NCBI GenBank assembly: GCA_050735975.1
Contig: JBOHVS010000110.1
Location: forward strand, 1 to 15,059
Reading direction: 5' to 3'
Length of the DNA stretch: 15,059 nucleotides
From: DATMBL01 sp050735975
GTDB taxonomy: Bacteria; Desulfobacterota; Binatia; UBA9968
Both the position numbers and the translations under genes were made by a program. A model generated the notes under the pieces. That model was not told the DNA's origin. It did not search any database and worked only from the letters and a program-made list of their open reading frames with translations. Below are positions 13,941 through 15,059 of the stretch, piece by piece (the stretch's first letter is position 1; every line of letters begins with the position of its first letter).

Positions 13941-15059
13941 CTAAAATCCTTTAATTCTCCAGACGCCATCTTCATCCAACACGAAGAACACCGGGTAAGC
14001 AGCCTGATTCAAGCCTTCCGTCCTGACCATTTTGTACTCGACGTTGGGCCCTCTTTGTCTAACGAATATAATATTCGTAAGATACTGATCTATCGAGGCG
14101 AAAGACACAGTAAGATTATCAAAGATGTTTTGGTAGTTCGTTCTTTTGCTAAGAACGATGTACGTAGCTGCTTCAGCAGTATTGCCGCTCCTCAAAGCGT
14201 CTTTCATGCTGTTCCATTTACTCTTTAGTAACAAATCGAGTTGACTGATATCGACCACCTGAATCAAAGCTGTGGCCGTTCGGACAGTTCCGCCCGGCTC
14301 GGTCACGTTAACCAACGGAAAGTAGAGACCGGCCTCTGCAAAAGTGACGGATTGTCCCTCCAATGTCGTACCGGTGAAATCTGTCGTACCGTCGCCATTG
14401 GCGTCTAGTTGAATTTGCGAAATAGGGTTGAGGCTGGTCAGAGTAAAACTCACCGGCTCAGAGATTAGGACGATCGTCGGTGATGGTTTAAAAAACAGTA
14501 TCTGCTCCGACGTCGGCGGCTGCACCGTTACTGGAATCGTATGACTACCTAGCGCAGTTCCCGCTGTATTTGTAACCGTTGCGATAAGGCTCGTGGTCTC
14601 AGCATCGACGGGAATAAGCGCGGCGAATTCATCGCCGTCCTGCAGAGCCACGTAGCCGTTGACGTTAATGCCAAGTTCCGCTCCTAACGAGGTATCGAAT
14701 TGCCCCGTAACCAGAACTTCGTGATCGTTAATCACGGTTGCGGCAACCGGGGAGTGTATCGCAATTCCGGCGTTGAGACTTAGATTGGCTATTACCGTCC
14801 CCGAGCTGACAATGGTAACTCCTTCGCTCACCTGCGGCACGAATCCGCTCGCTGATGCCCGTACCGCATAGGTACCATCTGCCAGCCCGTTGATTGAGTA
14901 ATTTCCGGAGGCATTGGTGCTTGCGGCTCCATGGAGCACGGTTCCCTGGAAGGCTTCGACCACAGCCCCGGCAACGAACGTTCCATCGCTCACACGGGTA
15001 ATCGTTCCGGTAATAGTTCCCCCACCAGCAATTATGTTGAAGGCGCCGCTTGTGGCTCC
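13941..15059 (-). CDS. exported multidomain protein: carboxypeptidase-regulatory and Ig/PKD-like domains (5' end cut by window edge)
   Basis: The frame is open from the right edge to TAG 13941-13943, giving 372 visible residues; the true start lies outside. The GTG at 14993 is internal because protein-like sequence continues through it. Visible domains in order: a carboxypeptidase regulatory-like domain (GTITGTITRVSDGTFVAGAV... GNYSINGLADGTYAVRASA... GFVPQ, about 12-80), a beta-sandwich (about 85-175, ending TIPVTVQPP), a PKD-like domain with the LDANGDGTTDFTG signature (about 180-268), and an alpha/beta C-terminal region ending FFVLDEDGVWRIKGF, which resembles an NTF2-like or similar small domain. 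It is probably a cell-surface or periplasmic protein acting through binding. It is the first visible gene of the secreted cassette and directly abuts the next gene. Confidence 0.8.
   Translation of the reverse strand, partial: GATSGAFNIIAGGGTITGTITRVSDGTFVAGAVVEAFQGTVLHGAASTNASGNYSINGLADGTYAVRASASGFVPQVSEGVTIVSSGTVIANLSLNAGIAIHSPVAATVINDHEVLVTGQFDTSLGAELGINVNGYVALQDGDEFAALIPVDAETTSLIATVTNTAGTALGSHTIPVTVQPPTSEQILFFKPSPTIVLISEPVSFTLTSLNPISQIQLDANGDGTTDFTGTTLEGQSVTFAEAGLYFPLVNVTEPGGTVRTATALIQVVDISQLDLLLKSKWNSMKDALRSGNTAEAATYIVLSKRTNYQNIFDNLTVSFASIDQYLTNIIFVRQRGPNVEYKMVRTEGLNQAAYPVFFVLDEDGVWRIKGF

Overview
This window looks like chromosomal DNA of an uncultured Gram-negative bacterium with GC in the mid-50s. 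Strong AGGAGG-type ribosome sites precede nearly every gene, almost all proteins on the two flanks carry Sec signal peptides, and the gene repertoire (Bug/TctC binding protein, Fe3+/polyamine-class ABC importer, M24 hydrolase, ACMSD-like amidohydrolase, CDO-like cupin, CmcJ-like oxygenase) recalls soil or sediment lineages such as Binatota, Rokubacteria, Tectomicrobia or deltaproteobacterial relatives. That placement is inference from gene content; no rRNA, tRNA or taxonomic marker is present. I found no insertion sequence, integrase, CRISPR array or RNA gene.

Region 1 (1-5708, all minus strand) is a tightly packed uptake operon. In transcription order it holds a periplasmic solute-binding protein (5708-4641), a fused two-domain permease (4608-2836), an ATPase with a C-terminal TOBE-like region (2815-1700), a small secreted protein whose reading frame is broken (1689-1067), and a TctC/Bug-type binding protein (1015 to beyond the left edge). 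The first three form a complete ABC importer. The Bug protein belongs to a different transporter class, and its membrane partners are not in view.

Region 2 (5709-10585) is catabolic in character. A 538-base divergent intergenic stretch precedes a plus-strand M24-family hydrolase (6247-7404). It converges, across a hairpin-bearing spacer, on minus-strand genes read in the order amidohydrolase (10354-9188), cupin (9170-8541) and CmcJ/NvfI-like oxygenase (8356-7514). The cupin-oxygenase gap carries a palindromic repeat of the dispersed intergenic type. Importer, hydrolases and putative dioxygenases together suggest uptake and breakdown or modification of an unidentified small organic molecule.

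Region 3 (10586-15059, all minus strand) encodes five exported proteins: an Ig-like/carboxypeptidase-regulatory multidomain protein (truncated by the right edge), a small carboxypeptidase-regulatory-like protein, a zinc phospholipase C/P1 nuclease-like protein with a C-terminal extension, a small unknown secreted protein, and a protein with a tail-fibre-like 'VGIGxTNP' N-terminus. The first three are translationally coupled or nearly so. This secreted cassette is the least explained part of the window.
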